Shown piece after piece: positions 44,062 to 53,203 of a DNA stretch of 64,000 bases (positions are counted from its first letter, which is position 1; each line of letters opens with the position of its first letter). Source of the stretch: Ignavibacteria bacterium (GTDB taxonomy: Bacteria > Bacteroidota > Ignavibacteria > Tepidaquicellales > OLB5). The translations under genes were made by a program, and so were the position numbers. Below the pieces are notes generated by a model that was given only the letters and a program-made list of their open reading frames with translations, had not been told where the DNA came from and ran no database searches. Location of the stretch: positions 310,001-374,000 of the forward strand of contig JAFLBX010000002.1 in NCBI GenBank assembly GCA_017303675.1, written 5' to 3'.

Positions 44062-45441
44062 TTGTCAAAAAGATCAGAAAAAATATTATTAATCGTATCA
44101 GACTTTGTGACAATAAACGCGGCATGGATACTTTATTATCTTGTCAGGGTTGAATCAGGCTGGATACCTAATACAGCGCCTACTTCGTTCCTGATACCAC
44201 TGGCTGCTGTATATTTTTACTGGATAGTAATTTTTTCTTTTTCCGGTTTATACCAGCACTGGTTTGTAAGATCCAGGTTTGATGAGTTTGCATCAGTTTT
44301 AAAAACCATTTCATTTGGATGTTTTATCCTGTTCTTTCTAATATTTCTTGATGATGCTATCAGCGATTCCAAAGCAATTTCAAGATTTCTGATCCTGATA
44401 TATTGGGGTTTAATGATATTCTCTGTAGGCTCAGGCAGAATTCTTATCCGCAGCTTCCAGATGACAATGCTTCAAAAGGGCATTGGCCTCAGGAATTCAG
44501 TTATTGTCGGAACAGGAAAACGCGGAAGTGAGCTCCAAAACCTGGTGAATAAATTCCCTCAGCTTGGATACAAGTTTTCAGGATTTATTTCAGTTCATAA
44601 AGTTAAACCAAATGATAATATTTTGGGTGATATTTTAGCTCTGAAAAATATCATCGATAAGAATAAAATTTCAGAGGTATTGATAGCTCTTGAAGAATCG
44701 GAAAAAGATAAGCTCTTCGAAATTATCAGGTATTGCCAGGAAACGGAGGTAAACCTGAAAATTATGCCGGATACTTATGAGATTGTGAGCGGGTTGGCTA
44801 AAACAAACCAGCTTTACGGCGTTCCTTTCATAGAAGTTATGCCGGAAATTATGCCTTATGGCTCTAAGCTTTTTAAGCGGGTTCTGGATATAATAATTTC
44901 TTCTTTCCTGTTGATAGTACTTTCACCGCTTCTGCTGATCATTATCCTGGCTATTAAGCTTAGCTCTAAAGGACCGATTTTTTATACACAGGTCAGAGTC
45001 GGAAGAAATTCAAAACCATACAACATGTACAAGTTCAGGTCAATGGTTAAGGATGCTGAAGAATATGGACCTGAATGGGCGGGTGAAAATGACCCAAGGA
45101 TAACCGGAGTCGGAAGGCTTATAAGAAAGATTTATCTTGATGAAATTCCGCAGCTTTTAAATGTGCTGAAAAATGAAATGAGCATTGTTGGCCCAAGGCC
45201 GGAAAGGCCGTATTTTGTAGATAAGCTAAGCCGGGAGATTCCGTATTACTATAAACGTTTAAGCGTTAAACCCGGAATAACAGGCTGGGCACAGATAAAA
45301 CATAAATATGATTCTTCGCTTGATGACGTAAAAGAAAAACTTAAGTATGATTTCTATTACATAGAAAATATGTCTTTAAAATTGGATTTTAAAATAATGA
45401 TAAACACTTTTTTAGTAGTAATTTTTATGAAAGGTCACTAA
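44062..45441 (+). CDS. Undecaprenyl-phosphate sugar phosphotransferase (WbaP/WcaJ type)
   Basis: The product has 459 residues (TTG start). There are four N-terminal membrane helices (residues 8-135), a Rossmann-like CoA-binding-3 domain (about 145-260), a fifth hydrophobic segment KRVLDIIISSFLLIVLSPLLL, and an intact catalytic domain. That domain has YKFRSMVKDAEE, DPRITGVGRLIRK, the D360-E361 dyad in YLDEIPQLLNVLK, MSIVGPRPERP and KPGITGWAQIK. It transfers a sugar-phosphate to undecaprenyl phosphate and starts repeat-unit synthesis on the inner membrane. It sits 35 bases after the presumed second-sugar transferase. Confidence 0.92.
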   Translation: MSKRSEKILLIVSDFVTINAAWILYYLVRVESGWIPNTAPTSFLIPLAAVYFYWIVIFSFSGLYQHWFVRSRFDEFASVLKTISFGCFILFFLIFLDDAISDSKAISRFLILIYWGLMIFSVGSGRILIRSFQMTMLQKGIGLRNSVIVGTGKRGSELQNLVNKFPQLGYKFSGFISVHKVKPNDNILGDILALKNIIDKNKISEVLIALEESEKDKLFEIIRYCQETEVNLKIMPDTYEIVSGLAKTNQLYGVPFIEVMPEIMPYGSKLFKRVLDIIISSFLLIVLSPLLLIIILAIKLSSKGPIFYTQVRVGRNSKPYNMYKFRSMVKDAEEYGPEWAGENDPRITGVGRLIRKIYLDEIPQLLNVLKNEMSIVGPRPERPYFVDKLSREIPYYYKRLSVKPGITGWAQIKHKYDSSLDDVKEKLKYDFYYIENMSLKLDFKIMINTFLVVIFMKGH

Positions 45442-45448
45442 TTATAAA

Positions 45449-46558
45449 ATGAGTATTAAAAATATCCAGATGGTGGATACTAAATCACAGTATCAAAAGA
45501 TCAAAGCTGAAGTAGATAAAGCGATCCATGATGTAATTGATAGTACGCAGTTCATCCAGGGACCTGCTGTAAAAAAATTTGAAGAAAATGCAGCAAAATA
45601 TCTTAATGCTAAACATGCTATCGGGTGTGCATCAGGAACTGATGCTCTCCAGATAGCAATGATGGCTTTGAATGTTCAGCCCGGCGATGAGATATTAACA
45701 ACACCATTCACGTTTGTTGCTACCACAGAAACTATTGCGATACTTGGAGCAATACCGGTATATGTAGATATTGATCCTGAAACATACAATATTGATGTAA
45801 CAAAAATTGAAGCCAAAATTACCCCAAAGACCAAAGCGATCATGCCTGTTCATTTATACGGCCAGCCATGTGATATGGACCCGATAATGGAAATTGCCAA
45901 AAAGCACAATTTATATGTTATAGAAGATGCTGCGCAGGCAATGGGGGCGAAGTATAAAGATAAAATGATCTGCACGATCGGCGACATAGGCTGTATAAGC
46001 TTTTACCCAAGTAAAAATCTCGGAGCTTTTGGCGATGGCGGCATGATAACCACAAATGATGATGCACTGGCTGAAAAGATACGAATGATAATCTCGCACG
46101 GTTCTAAAAAGAAATATTACCACGAAACACTTGGCGTTAACAGCAGGCTTGATTCCATTCAGGCTGCAATACTTGATATAAAGCTGAAATACCTGGATGA
46201 ATACTGCGATGCAAGATATAATGCTGCTATGAAATATAACGAAAAATTCAAAGGCATATTTGAAACTCCTTATATTATGCCCAGTTCAAAACATATTTTT
46301 CACCAGTATTCTATCAGAGTCAAGAACAGGGATAAAATGATGGAATTCCTGAGATCACACGGAATACCTTCAATGATATATTATCCCGTACCGCTGCATA
46401 TGCAGGAAGCCTATAAATATGACTATAAACCAGGAGACTATCCGGTTTCAGAAGAAATTGCAAAGGATATCATTTCTTTGCCGATGCATACAGAATTAAC
46501 CGATGAGCAAATTGATTTTATTTCATCTAAAGTAATAGAATTTAATTCACTTCAATAA
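45449..46558 (+). CDS. DegT/DnrJ/EryC1/StrS family sugar aminotransferase
   Basis: The product has 369 residues. The PLP lysine is K189 in FYPSKNLGAFGDGG. GCASGTDALQIAMMAL, TTPFTFVATTETIAILGAIPVYVDI, PVHLYGQPCDMD, IEDAAQAMGAKYKDK and the C-terminal KDIISLPMHTELT are family text. It aminates a nucleotide-keto-sugar (for example a 3- or 4-keto hexose), implying an amino or N-acyl sugar in the glycan. The WlbE/WbpE-like start (PFTFVATTE) hints at a 3-amino-uronate, but no matching dehydrogenase is in the window. It lies 7 bases after the initiating transferase. Confidence 0.9.
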   Translation: MSIKNIQMVDTKSQYQKIKAEVDKAIHDVIDSTQFIQGPAVKKFEENAAKYLNAKHAIGCASGTDALQIAMMALNVQPGDEILTTPFTFVATTETIAILGAIPVYVDIDPETYNIDVTKIEAKITPKTKAIMPVHLYGQPCDMDPIMEIAKKHNLYVIEDAAQAMGAKYKDKMICTIGDIGCISFYPSKNLGAFGDGGMITTNDDALAEKIRMIISHGSKKKYYHETLGVNSRLDSIQAAILDIKLKYLDEYCDARYNAAMKYNEKFKGIFETPYIMPSSKHIFHQYSIRVKNRDKMMEFLRSHGIPSMIYYPVPLHMQEAYKYDYKPGDYPVSEEIAKDIISLPMHTELTDEQIDFISSKVIEFNSLQ

Positions 46559-46567
46559 AACGGAATA

Positions 46568-47287
46568 TTGAAAAGAGCATTAATAATAATACCCACATAT
46601 AACGAAGCTGAAAATATTGTTAATATTATCAATGAACTTGTAGCCATAAATTATCCTGATGTGATAATTGAGATCCTTGTAGTAGATGATAATTCAACCG
46701 ATGGAACAGCAATGCTTGTTAAAAACCTGGCTCACCAGCGTGTACATATTATCGAAAGACCCGGAAAAATGGGTTTAGGAACAGCTTATATTAAAGGTTT
46801 TGGCTATGCCATTGAAAACAATTATGATTATGTTTTCGAAATGGATGCTGATTTCTCACACGACCCTGAAGCTATTCCGGGATTTCTTGATAAGCTTAAA
46901 GAGTATGACCTGGTAATAGGCTCCAGGTATATAGAAGGTATTGCTGTGGTGAACTGGCCGCTTAGCCGCTTAATGATAAGTATTGGCGCAAGTTATTATA
47001 CCCGTATGATAACATTTCTGCCGGTGAAAGATGTTACTGCGGGATTTATGGCATACAGGGTTGGCTCTTTAAAACAGATCGATTTTAATAAAGTGCATTC
47101 CAACGGGTATTCTTTCCAGATCGAAATGAAATTCCGTATGTGGAAAAAAGGATTTAAGATAACAGAGATACCTATCGTATTCATTGATAGAAGAGCAGGG
47201 GTTTCCAAGATGTCGAGAAAGATAGTATATGAAGCTATGTATATGGTATGGAAACTAAAGCTGAAATCAATTTTTAATAAATTATAA
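46568..47287 (+). CDS. Polyprenol monophosphomannose synthase (DPM1-like GT2)
   Basis: The product has 239 residues (TTG start). The GT-A motifs are LIIIPTYNEAENIVNIINEL, VVDDNSTDGTA, ERPGKMGLGTAYIKGF, and the metal-binding MDADFSHDPEAIP. DLVIGSRYIEGIAVVNWP and a C-terminal FIDRRAGVSKMSRK complete the DPM1 family pattern. There are no C-terminal membrane helices, as in the short bacterial form. It makes polyprenyl-phospho-mannose (or -glucose) from a nucleotide sugar, a donor for GT39-like enzymes such as that encoded at 21293. Ten bases separate it from the aminotransferase. Confidence 0.88.
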   Translation: MKRALIIIPTYNEAENIVNIINELVAINYPDVIIEILVVDDNSTDGTAMLVKNLAHQRVHIIERPGKMGLGTAYIKGFGYAIENNYDYVFEMDADFSHDPEAIPGFLDKLKEYDLVIGSRYIEGIAVVNWPLSRLMISIGASYYTRMITFLPVKDVTAGFMAYRVGSLKQIDFNKVHSNGYSFQIEMKFRMWKKGFKITEIPIVFIDRRAGVSKMSRKIVYEAMYMVWKLKLKSIFNKL

Positions 47288-47303
47288 ATAAATCATCTGA
47301 TAT

Positions 47304-49304
47304 TTGATAGATATATCTGTAATAATAGTTAATTATAATGTAAAGGAACTGTTAGAACAGTGTATCAATTCTATCCTTAAAGCTTCTGACGGCCTGAAAG
47401 TAGAAATAATTGTTGTAGATAACAATTCTTTTGACGGAAGCATAGAATATCTGAAAAATAAATTCCCGTCTCATCCTTCCATTAAGCTTATCGAAAGTCC
47501 AATAAACCTGGGTTTTGCAAAAGCCAATAACCTTGGAGTAAAGGAATCCAGGGGAGAATACCTGTTAATACTGAATCCTGATACTATTCTTCAGGAAGAT
47601 ACATTGACAAGCTCACTGAAATTTTATAAAGAGACCCCCGGTATCGGTGCAATGACTTGCAAGCTTATACTTCCTAACGGAAAGCTTGATCTTGCCTGCC
47701 GCAGAAGCTTCCCCACGCCCTCAGTTGCAGTTTACAGGATAATGGGGCTAAGCCGGCTGTTTCCTAAAAGCCGAAAATTCGGCAAGTATAATCTTACATT
47801 TCTAGATGAGAACAGTACTTATGAAGTTGATGCTATTGTAGGCGCGTTTATGCTTATTAAAAGGGATGTATATGAAAAAGTAAAAGGATTTGATGAAGAT
47901 TACTTCATGTACGGAGAAGATCTTGATCTTTGTTTCAGAATAAAAAAAGCCGGTTATAAAATATATTATTACCCTGATACTTCGATTATTCATTACAAAG
48001 GTGAAAGCACCAAAAAAAGCAGCATTTCATATGTAAATAATTTTTACGGCGCTATGCAGGTATTTGTTAAGAAGAACCTTAACACAAGCTTCTGGCTTAT
48101 GAACCTGCTTATAAGGATATCTATTATTTACAGGGCTTCAATATCATATTTTACAAGGCTGGTTAAAAACAATTACCCGATACTGCTTGACCTTTTGTTT
48201 ATTGTGAGCGGTATGATACTTGCCATTTACCAGCGTTTTGAGTTCTTCCCGTTGGAAGCTTACACACTTGTGATATTCGTTTATACATTTGTATGGCTGG
48301 TTACACTTGCGCTCAGCGGTTCATACAGCAAAATCGAAAAATTTTCACTGGTCAAGCCTTTGAACGGTATCCTTATCGGATTTTTCGTAAACTCATCATT
48401 CACATATTTTTTCAATGAATACGCTTTTTCAAGAGCGGTAGTGCTGCGCACAGTAGTGAATGCATATCTCTTTATAGCTGCATGGAGACTGGTGGCCAAA
48501 ATTGTTAAATATTCTAAAAGCAGGAGTATTTTTAAAACCGTAAATACTCTTATTATCGGAAAAAATGATGAAACCGAAAGTTTTATTGCAAAGCTTAAAA
48601 CGAGGGTTGACAGCGAATATGAATTCATAGGATATATTTCACCTAATACCAGCCACACTGAAGGCTTTATAGGCAATTTAAATAACCTTAAGGATATTGT
48701 AATATCAGCAAAAATAAGAAATATTGTTTTTGCAAAAAATGAGCTTTCAAACCAGCAGATACTTGATATGATGTGGTCTTTAAAAGACCAGAATATCAGC
48801 TTTAAGATATTAGCCGGAGACAGCGATATTATTCTGGGTAAATCTGCTTTGGATAAAATCGATGATATTTATCTAATGCAGATTGAATATAATATCAATA
48901 AGAAATTCAATATATTTGTAAAACGGATTTTTGATATTTTTTTGGGAATATTTTCACTTTTCACTGTTTACCCGGTTGCGCTTATTGTTTCTAAAATGCC
49001 GGCTTATTATAAAAAACATGAAAAGTTCTTTAAAAAGCTGCTGCTTATTCCGTTTGTTATCACAGGAAAATACAGCTTTGTTGGCAGGGCTACATGGGAT
49101 AAGCCTCAGCAGGGGATGCAGTACCTTGGGAAGAACGGCTTAACAGGGTTAGTTCAGATTAACCTGCACAGGAACCTGAGCGGTGATGAAATTGAATATT
49201 TTAATTTTTACTATGCCAAGAACCAGTCACTTGCACTGGATATTGAAATACTTTTAAAGACATTATCTTTATTTTTATTTAGAAAGAACGTACCAAACTT
49301 ATGA
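47304..49304 (+). CDS. GT2 glycosyltransferase fused to a degenerate WbaP-like phosphoglycosyltransferase
   Basis: The product has 666 residues (TTG start). Residues 1-235 are a complete GT2 domain ([56 protein letters not shown]). Residues about 260-400 hold membrane helices like those of WbaP. Residues 408-530 form a CoA-binding-3-like domain ([16 protein letters not shown]). Residues 539-666 resemble the phosphoglycosyltransferase end ([45 protein letters not shown]). The YKFRSM and DE(I/L)PQ catalytic segments present in the gene at 44062 are missing. It overlaps accA by 4 bases (ATGA). Confidence 0.8.
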
Positions 49305-50251
49305 GCAAGAATGTATTGGAATTTGAAAAACCTATCATTGAGCTTGAGCACAAGATAGAAGAAATGCGCGCTTTATCAGATAGCCTTGATATATCCAATG
49401 AAATTGGCAAGCTTGAAAAAAAGGTAAATGAACTCAGAACTTCAGTTTATAAAAATCTCACACGCTGGCAGATAGTACAGATAGCCCGCCACCCTGAAAG
49501 ACCATACAGCCTTGATTATATTTATTTAATGACAGAGAACTTTATAGAAATGCACGGCGATAGAGCCTATGGCGATGATAAAGCTGTTGTTGGCGGATTT
49601 GCCATGCTGGATGGCAAGCCTGTTATGATAATAGGGCAGCAAAAGGGCAGGGATACAAAATCAAATATATACCGCAACTTCGGAATGATGAATCCCGATG
49701 GCTACCGCAAAGCCTTAAGGCTTATGAAGCTTGCCGAAAAATTCAACCGTCCGGTAATTACACTAATTGATACACCCGGCGCGAACCCGGGTATTGAAGC
49801 AGAAGAACGCGGGCAGGCTGAAGCTATCGCAAGGAATATTATGGAAATGAGCAGGCTTAAAGTGCCTATCATTGTTTGTATCATTGGTGAAGGTGCCTCA
49901 GGCGGAGCGTTTGGTATTGGCGTTGGTGACAGGATCCTTATGCTTGAATACTGCTGGTATTCTGTTATTTCACCGGAATCATGCTCAAGCATTTTATTCC
50001 GCTCATGGGAATACAAGGAACAGGCAGCAGAAGCTCTGCAGCTTACTGCAAATGACCTTGTAAAACATAAGATTGTTGACAGAATTGTAAAAGAACCGGA
50101 AGGCGGCGCTCACCGCAATCACAAAGAAGCTGCTGAGCTTCTTAAAGAGGCTATACTGGACGAGCTTAAACAGCTTGAAAAAGCTGACCCCGATAAATTC
50201 CTTGACCAGCGCACTAAAAAATACAGCGCAATGGGTTACTGGGAAGGTTAA
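49301..50251 (+). CDS. accA: Acetyl-CoA carboxylase carboxyltransferase subunit alpha
   Basis: A 316-residue protein of standard AccA length. Motifs: N-terminal helical part ending [19 protein letters not shown], then [86 protein letters not shown] and [16 protein letters not shown]. With AccD it moves the carboxyl group from biotin to acetyl-CoA, making malonyl-CoA for fatty acids. It begins inside the stop region of the GT fusion gene (ATGA overlap), so translation is coupled although the functions are unrelated. Confidence 0.96.
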
Positions 50252-50275
50252 TAATTTAAATCCATTACCAAAAAA

Positions 50276-51598
50276 ATGAATACTGATATTGTTGATAAAC
50301 AGGCTAAGTTCCTTGTAAAAGGGGCGAAGCCTTTGCATGGCTCAATTCGCATAAGCGGCGCTAAAAATGCTGCTTCAAAGCTTATTATTGCATCGCTGCT
50401 TACAGATGAACCCGTTAAGCTTATAAATGTACCTGTAAGTATAAGTGAAATTAAAGTCACAAGAAGGATAATTGAATCTCTCGGAGCGAAATTCACTAAG
50501 TTCACAAATGATGAGCTGGTTGTACAGACCAAAAAGATACATGATATATCTTTCTCCGCATCACTTGGACTTATAAACAGGATAGGTGTACTTACAGCCG
50601 GACCCCTGTTGCTGAGATCTGGCGAAGCAAAAATACCAAAACCCGGCGGCGACCAGATCGGCGCTAGACCCATCAACTTCCATCTCGATGCGCTGATAAA
50701 GCTTGGCGCAACTGTAAAAGAGCATAAGGATTTTTACCTGCTTAAGGCTAAAAGACTTATAGGTACTGATATAACCCTGCCGTTCCCTTCAGTTGGAGCA
50801 ACAGAAAATATTATCATAACCGCTTCACTTGCCATAGGCAAAACTACTATCCACAATGCGGCAATTGAACCTGAAATAATGGATCTTATCATGCTTCTGC
50901 AGAAAATGGGCGCTGTTATTGATGTAAAGACTGACAGGACAATTGTTATAACAGGTGTAGATAAGCTCTGCAGCGCTGAGCACCGCGTCATTCCGGACAG
51001 GCTTGAGGCAGCTTCATTTGCATGCGCGGCGATAGCTTCAAAAGGGGATATTACCATCCATGACGCGCGCCATGCCGATATGATAACATTCCTGAACACC
51101 ATTAGACTCATTGGGGCTGAATATGAAGTGCTGAAAGACGGTATCAGGTTCTATTACAAAGGTGATCTAAAGCCAATAAGCATTGAAACGGATGTGCATC
51201 CCGGCTTTATGACAGACTGGCAGCCGCCTATGACCATTTTGTTGACCCAGGCTAACGGCATAAGCACACTGCATGAAACCGTTTACGAAAACCGTTTTGG
51301 TTACATTAAAGAATTGAACAAAATGGGCGCGGCTATAGAGCTTACCAATGATTGCCTCGGCACTCCCTGCCGCTTTAACGGAACAAACTACTATCACAGT
51401 GCGGTCATAAAAGGCAAAACCCCCCTGCGCAGCGCTGAAATAAATGTACCTGATATACGCGCGGGATTTTCATACCTTGTTGCGGCAATTCTTGCCAAGG
51501 GTGAAACCCTTGTTCACGGAATCCATTACATTGACAGGGGATACGAGAACATAGATAAAAAGCTGCGCAAGCTTGGCGTGAAGATAAGAAGGGTCTAA
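50276..51598 (+). CDS. murA: UDP-N-acetylglucosamine 1-carboxyvinyltransferase (Asp-type)
   Basis: A 440-residue cytoplasmic enzyme for the first committed step of peptidoglycan synthesis, adding enolpyruvate from PEP to UDP-GlcNAc. The family text is clear: ISGAKNAASKLIIAS (substrate lysine and asparagine), IGVLTAGPLLLRSGEA, FPSVGATENIIITA, PDRLEAASFACAA, TDWQPPMTILLTQANG, DIRAGFSYLVAAILA. The catalytic loop reads KPGGDQIGARP, so D126 replaces the Cys of most MurA enzymes (Cys115 in E. coli). That exchange is known from naturally fosfomycin-resistant MurAs, as in mycobacteria and chlamydiae. It follows accA by 24 bases. Confidence 0.95.
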   Translation: MNTDIVDKQAKFLVKGAKPLHGSIRISGAKNAASKLIIASLLTDEPVKLINVPVSISEIKVTRRIIESLGAKFTKFTNDELVVQTKKIHDISFSASLGLINRIGVLTAGPLLLRSGEAKIPKPGGDQIGARPINFHLDALIKLGATVKEHKDFYLLKAKRLIGTDITLPFPSVGATENIIITASLAIGKTTIHNAAIEPEIMDLIMLLQKMGAVIDVKTDRTIVITGVDKLCSAEHRVIPDRLEAASFACAAIASKGDITIHDARHADMITFLNTIRLIGAEYEVLKDGIRFYYKGDLKPISIETDVHPGFMTDWQPPMTILLTQANGISTLHETVYENRFGYIKELNKMGAAIELTNDCLGTPCRFNGTNYYHSAVIKGKTPLRSAEINVPDIRAGFSYLVAAILAKGETLVHGIHYIDRGYENIDKKLRKLGVKIRRV

Positions 51599-51620
51599 TT
51601 TTTATTGAGAGTAAATTAAT

Positions 51621-51648
51621 GGCAGGCTTAAAGAAGCCTGCCTTTTTT
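51621..51648 (+). terminator. Rho-independent terminator after murA
   Basis: Arms 51621-51629 (GGCAGGCTT) and 51634-51642 (AAGCCTGCC), 4-base loop, then TTTTTT at 51643-51648. It ends the long plus-strand polysaccharide-accA-murA series. Confidence 0.9.
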
Positions 51649-51673
51649 GTTTGTATTTTGATAGATTTCCCCC

Positions 51674-51697
51674 GTTGTTGGTGTTGTCACCAACAAC
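51674..51697. repeat. Isolated 24-base palindrome
   Basis: Perfect 10-base arms 51674-51683 (GTTGTTGGTG) and 51688-51697 (CACCAACAAC) with the loop TTGT. No T-tract follows on either strand, so it is not a standard terminator. It lies between the murA and rlpA terminators and resembles extragenic palindromes like those at 473-606, with a different sequence. Confidence 0.55.
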
Positions 51698-51766
51698 AAA
51701 ATGAATAGTGTAATTTGTGTTTAGTGCTTTTATTATTTCTGCCTGTAAAAATTTAATACAAACAAA

Positions 51767-51793
51767 AAACCCCTCGGGACCTTCCCGGGGGGT
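51767..51793 (-). terminator. Rho-independent terminator of rlpA
   Basis: Arms 51767-51777 and 51783-51793 (11 bp including one G-U pair), 5-base loop; followed on the minus strand by TTTTTTGTTTG. It lies about 110 bases past the rlpA stop. The stretch between contains a weaker stem (51854-51861 with 51878-51885) and several copies of TGTGCTT, otherwise nothing recognisable. Confidence 0.8.
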
Positions 51794-51903
51794 TTCTTGT
51801 TTTTTATAACTGTACGATTTGTGCTTAATGTATCTGTGCTTTTTTTATCATGTATAACAGCTTTGTGCTTTATATGTGCTGTTATTCTGCTTCGTTTCTG
51901 AGT

Positions 51904-52884
51904 TTATTCGCCTATTTTCACGAGCTTAGGCTGGTATTTTAACTTAGTTAAAGACTTCACGTCTTTCTTGGCGGATTTTTCTTTGTCATACAATCCCACC
52001 AGTACCTTATAGGTCACTGTTTTTGTATTTGTATTGGGATCTGTAACCGCTATTTCTTCAAGAAAGATCTTAGTGAAACCGTCGCGTTCTAACCTGCCGA
52101 TTCTTCTGTCGGCAAGCGACTTGTCAGTATATATCCCCACTTCCAGTGAGAGACCTTTAACTACTGCCAGTTGGTTTGATATATCGTAAAACCGGATAAG
52201 TGAATCTATGTCATTTATCTGCTGATAGAGGTTTGATTCTTTCTGTTTTTCCTCTTCTGTTTTCGGTGTTACAACCTTGATCTTTAAGTTGCCTTTTTGT
52301 TTCAGGTTCTTATTCAATTCAAAGTCACTTGAAGTACCGTCTTCGCCTTCAAATTCAACGAACACCTTTGATTCAGCATCAACATTGCCGTTTATAAGCT
52401 CTGTTGTTTTGAACTCATTGGTATCTATTTCTGTGATATCAATGTGTTCATCCGGATCGATACCCTGGCGAAGCATTTCAGCTTCTTCTTCAGTTATCTG
52501 CTCGATCTTTACCTGTGCCGTACCGCCCATACCGATAGCTTCTTTGGAAGCCTTGGAAAGATCTATTATCCTTCCGCGTATGTATGGACCCCTATCGTTT
52601 ATTCTTACTACGGTATAGAGATTATTCTCAAGATTTGTGACCTTCAGCAGGGTACCGAAGGGCAAGGTTTTGTGAGCCGCCGTGAATTCATAGGTATCAA
52701 AACGTTCGCCGTTGGCTGTTTTTCTACCATGGAATCCAGGACCGTACCACGAAGCCTCGCCGGTTTCCACAAAGCTGGAGCCGGTAGGATCTCCGTTTGA
52801 GTAAGCACTTTCTGATATTGCACCCGTAAGCACGAGTTGTACAGTTAAAAAAGAGATTAACCACAAGATTCTTGTTTTAAACAA
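51904..52884 (-). CDS. rlpA: RlpA-type septal lytic transglycosylase with C-terminal SPOR domain
   Basis: The product has 326 residues from TTG 52884, chosen because AAAGGAG lies just upstream and the protein then begins with a proper signal peptide (residues 1-27). A longer frame from TTG 52926 is possible. The DPBB/RlpA domain has GEASWYGPGFHGRKTANGE, FTAAHKTLPFGTLLKVTNL and VRINDRGPYIRGRIIDLS with the catalytic D/H residues. A charged linker follows, and residues about 245-326 form a SPOR-like domain (LSLEVGIYTDKSLADRRI, YKVLVGLYDKEKSAKKDV). It would cut denuded glycan strands at the division septum in the periplasm. Confidence 0.88.
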   Translation of the reverse strand: MFKTRILWLISFLTVQLVLTGAISESAYSNGDPTGSSFVETGEASWYGPGFHGRKTANGERFDTYEFTAAHKTLPFGTLLKVTNLENNLYTVVRINDRGPYIRGRIIDLSKASKEAIGMGGTAQVKIEQITEEEAEMLRQGIDPDEHIDITEIDTNEFKTTELINGNVDAESKVFVEFEGEDGTSSDFELNKNLKQKGNLKIKVVTPKTEEEKQKESNLYQQINDIDSLIRFYDISNQLAVVKGLSLEVGIYTDKSLADRRIGRLERDGFTKIFLEEIAVTDPNTNTKTVTYKVLVGLYDKEKSAKKDVKSLTKLKYQPKLVKIGE

Positions 52885-53201
52885 TGCATCTCCTTTCAGT
52901 TTTTTGTTAATAAATTGACTGTCCAATAGCTAACATAGCATATTATTTCATCATCACGCGGACAGTCTTGCTCGTTCAGTATTGTCTATTGCAATACGTC
53001 TTGGAGCGTCTCTTTTTTTAACTATGGCATGTAATTATGCCACACTCTTTATATTAAAAGAACAAAAATTCAATATGCCTAGCCGCTTTTAAAGCAGGGG
53101 AGGCATAAAACTTATTTATATAATTTTTATCTGATTATCTCAGATGAACCGTCTAATTTGTGAATCTTAACACCTGCAACCTGTAACCTGCAGCCTGTGA
53201 C
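52885..53201 (-). other. Intergenic/leader region upstream of rlpA
   Basis: A gap of 317 bases without a credible gene. It holds the rlpA ribosome site. An inverted repeat GACTGTCC/GGACAGTC (52917-52924 with 52960-52967) encloses a smaller imperfect stem. A stem TGGCAT/ATGCCA lies at 53025-53042. A short heptamer repeat sits next to ilvE (53172-53203). The rlpA promoter should lie here; I see no convincing consensus. The nested stems near the rlpA start could be a structured leader (inference). Confidence 0.4.
52891..52896 (-). promoter_or_regulatory. Shine-Dalgarno deciding the rlpA start
   Basis: AAAGGA(G) on the minus strand, 6 bases before TTG 52884. This site favours the internal TTG over the upstream TTG at 52926. 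Confidence 0.6.
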
Positions 53202-53203
53202 CT
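53172..53203. repeat. Short heptanucleotide tandem repeat
   Basis: Four and a half consecutive 7-base units of the form ACCTGYA: ACCTGCA, ACCTGTA, ACCTGCA, GCCTGTG, ACCT. It ends inside the ilvE stop codon (minus strand). The pattern resembles short tandemly repeated heptamers known from some bacteria. Confidence 0.6.

Noticed and set aside
51711-51880. Repeated TGTGCTT words as iterons of a replication origin
   Set aside because: Irregular spacing and orientation, no DnaA-box series and no replication gene nearby.
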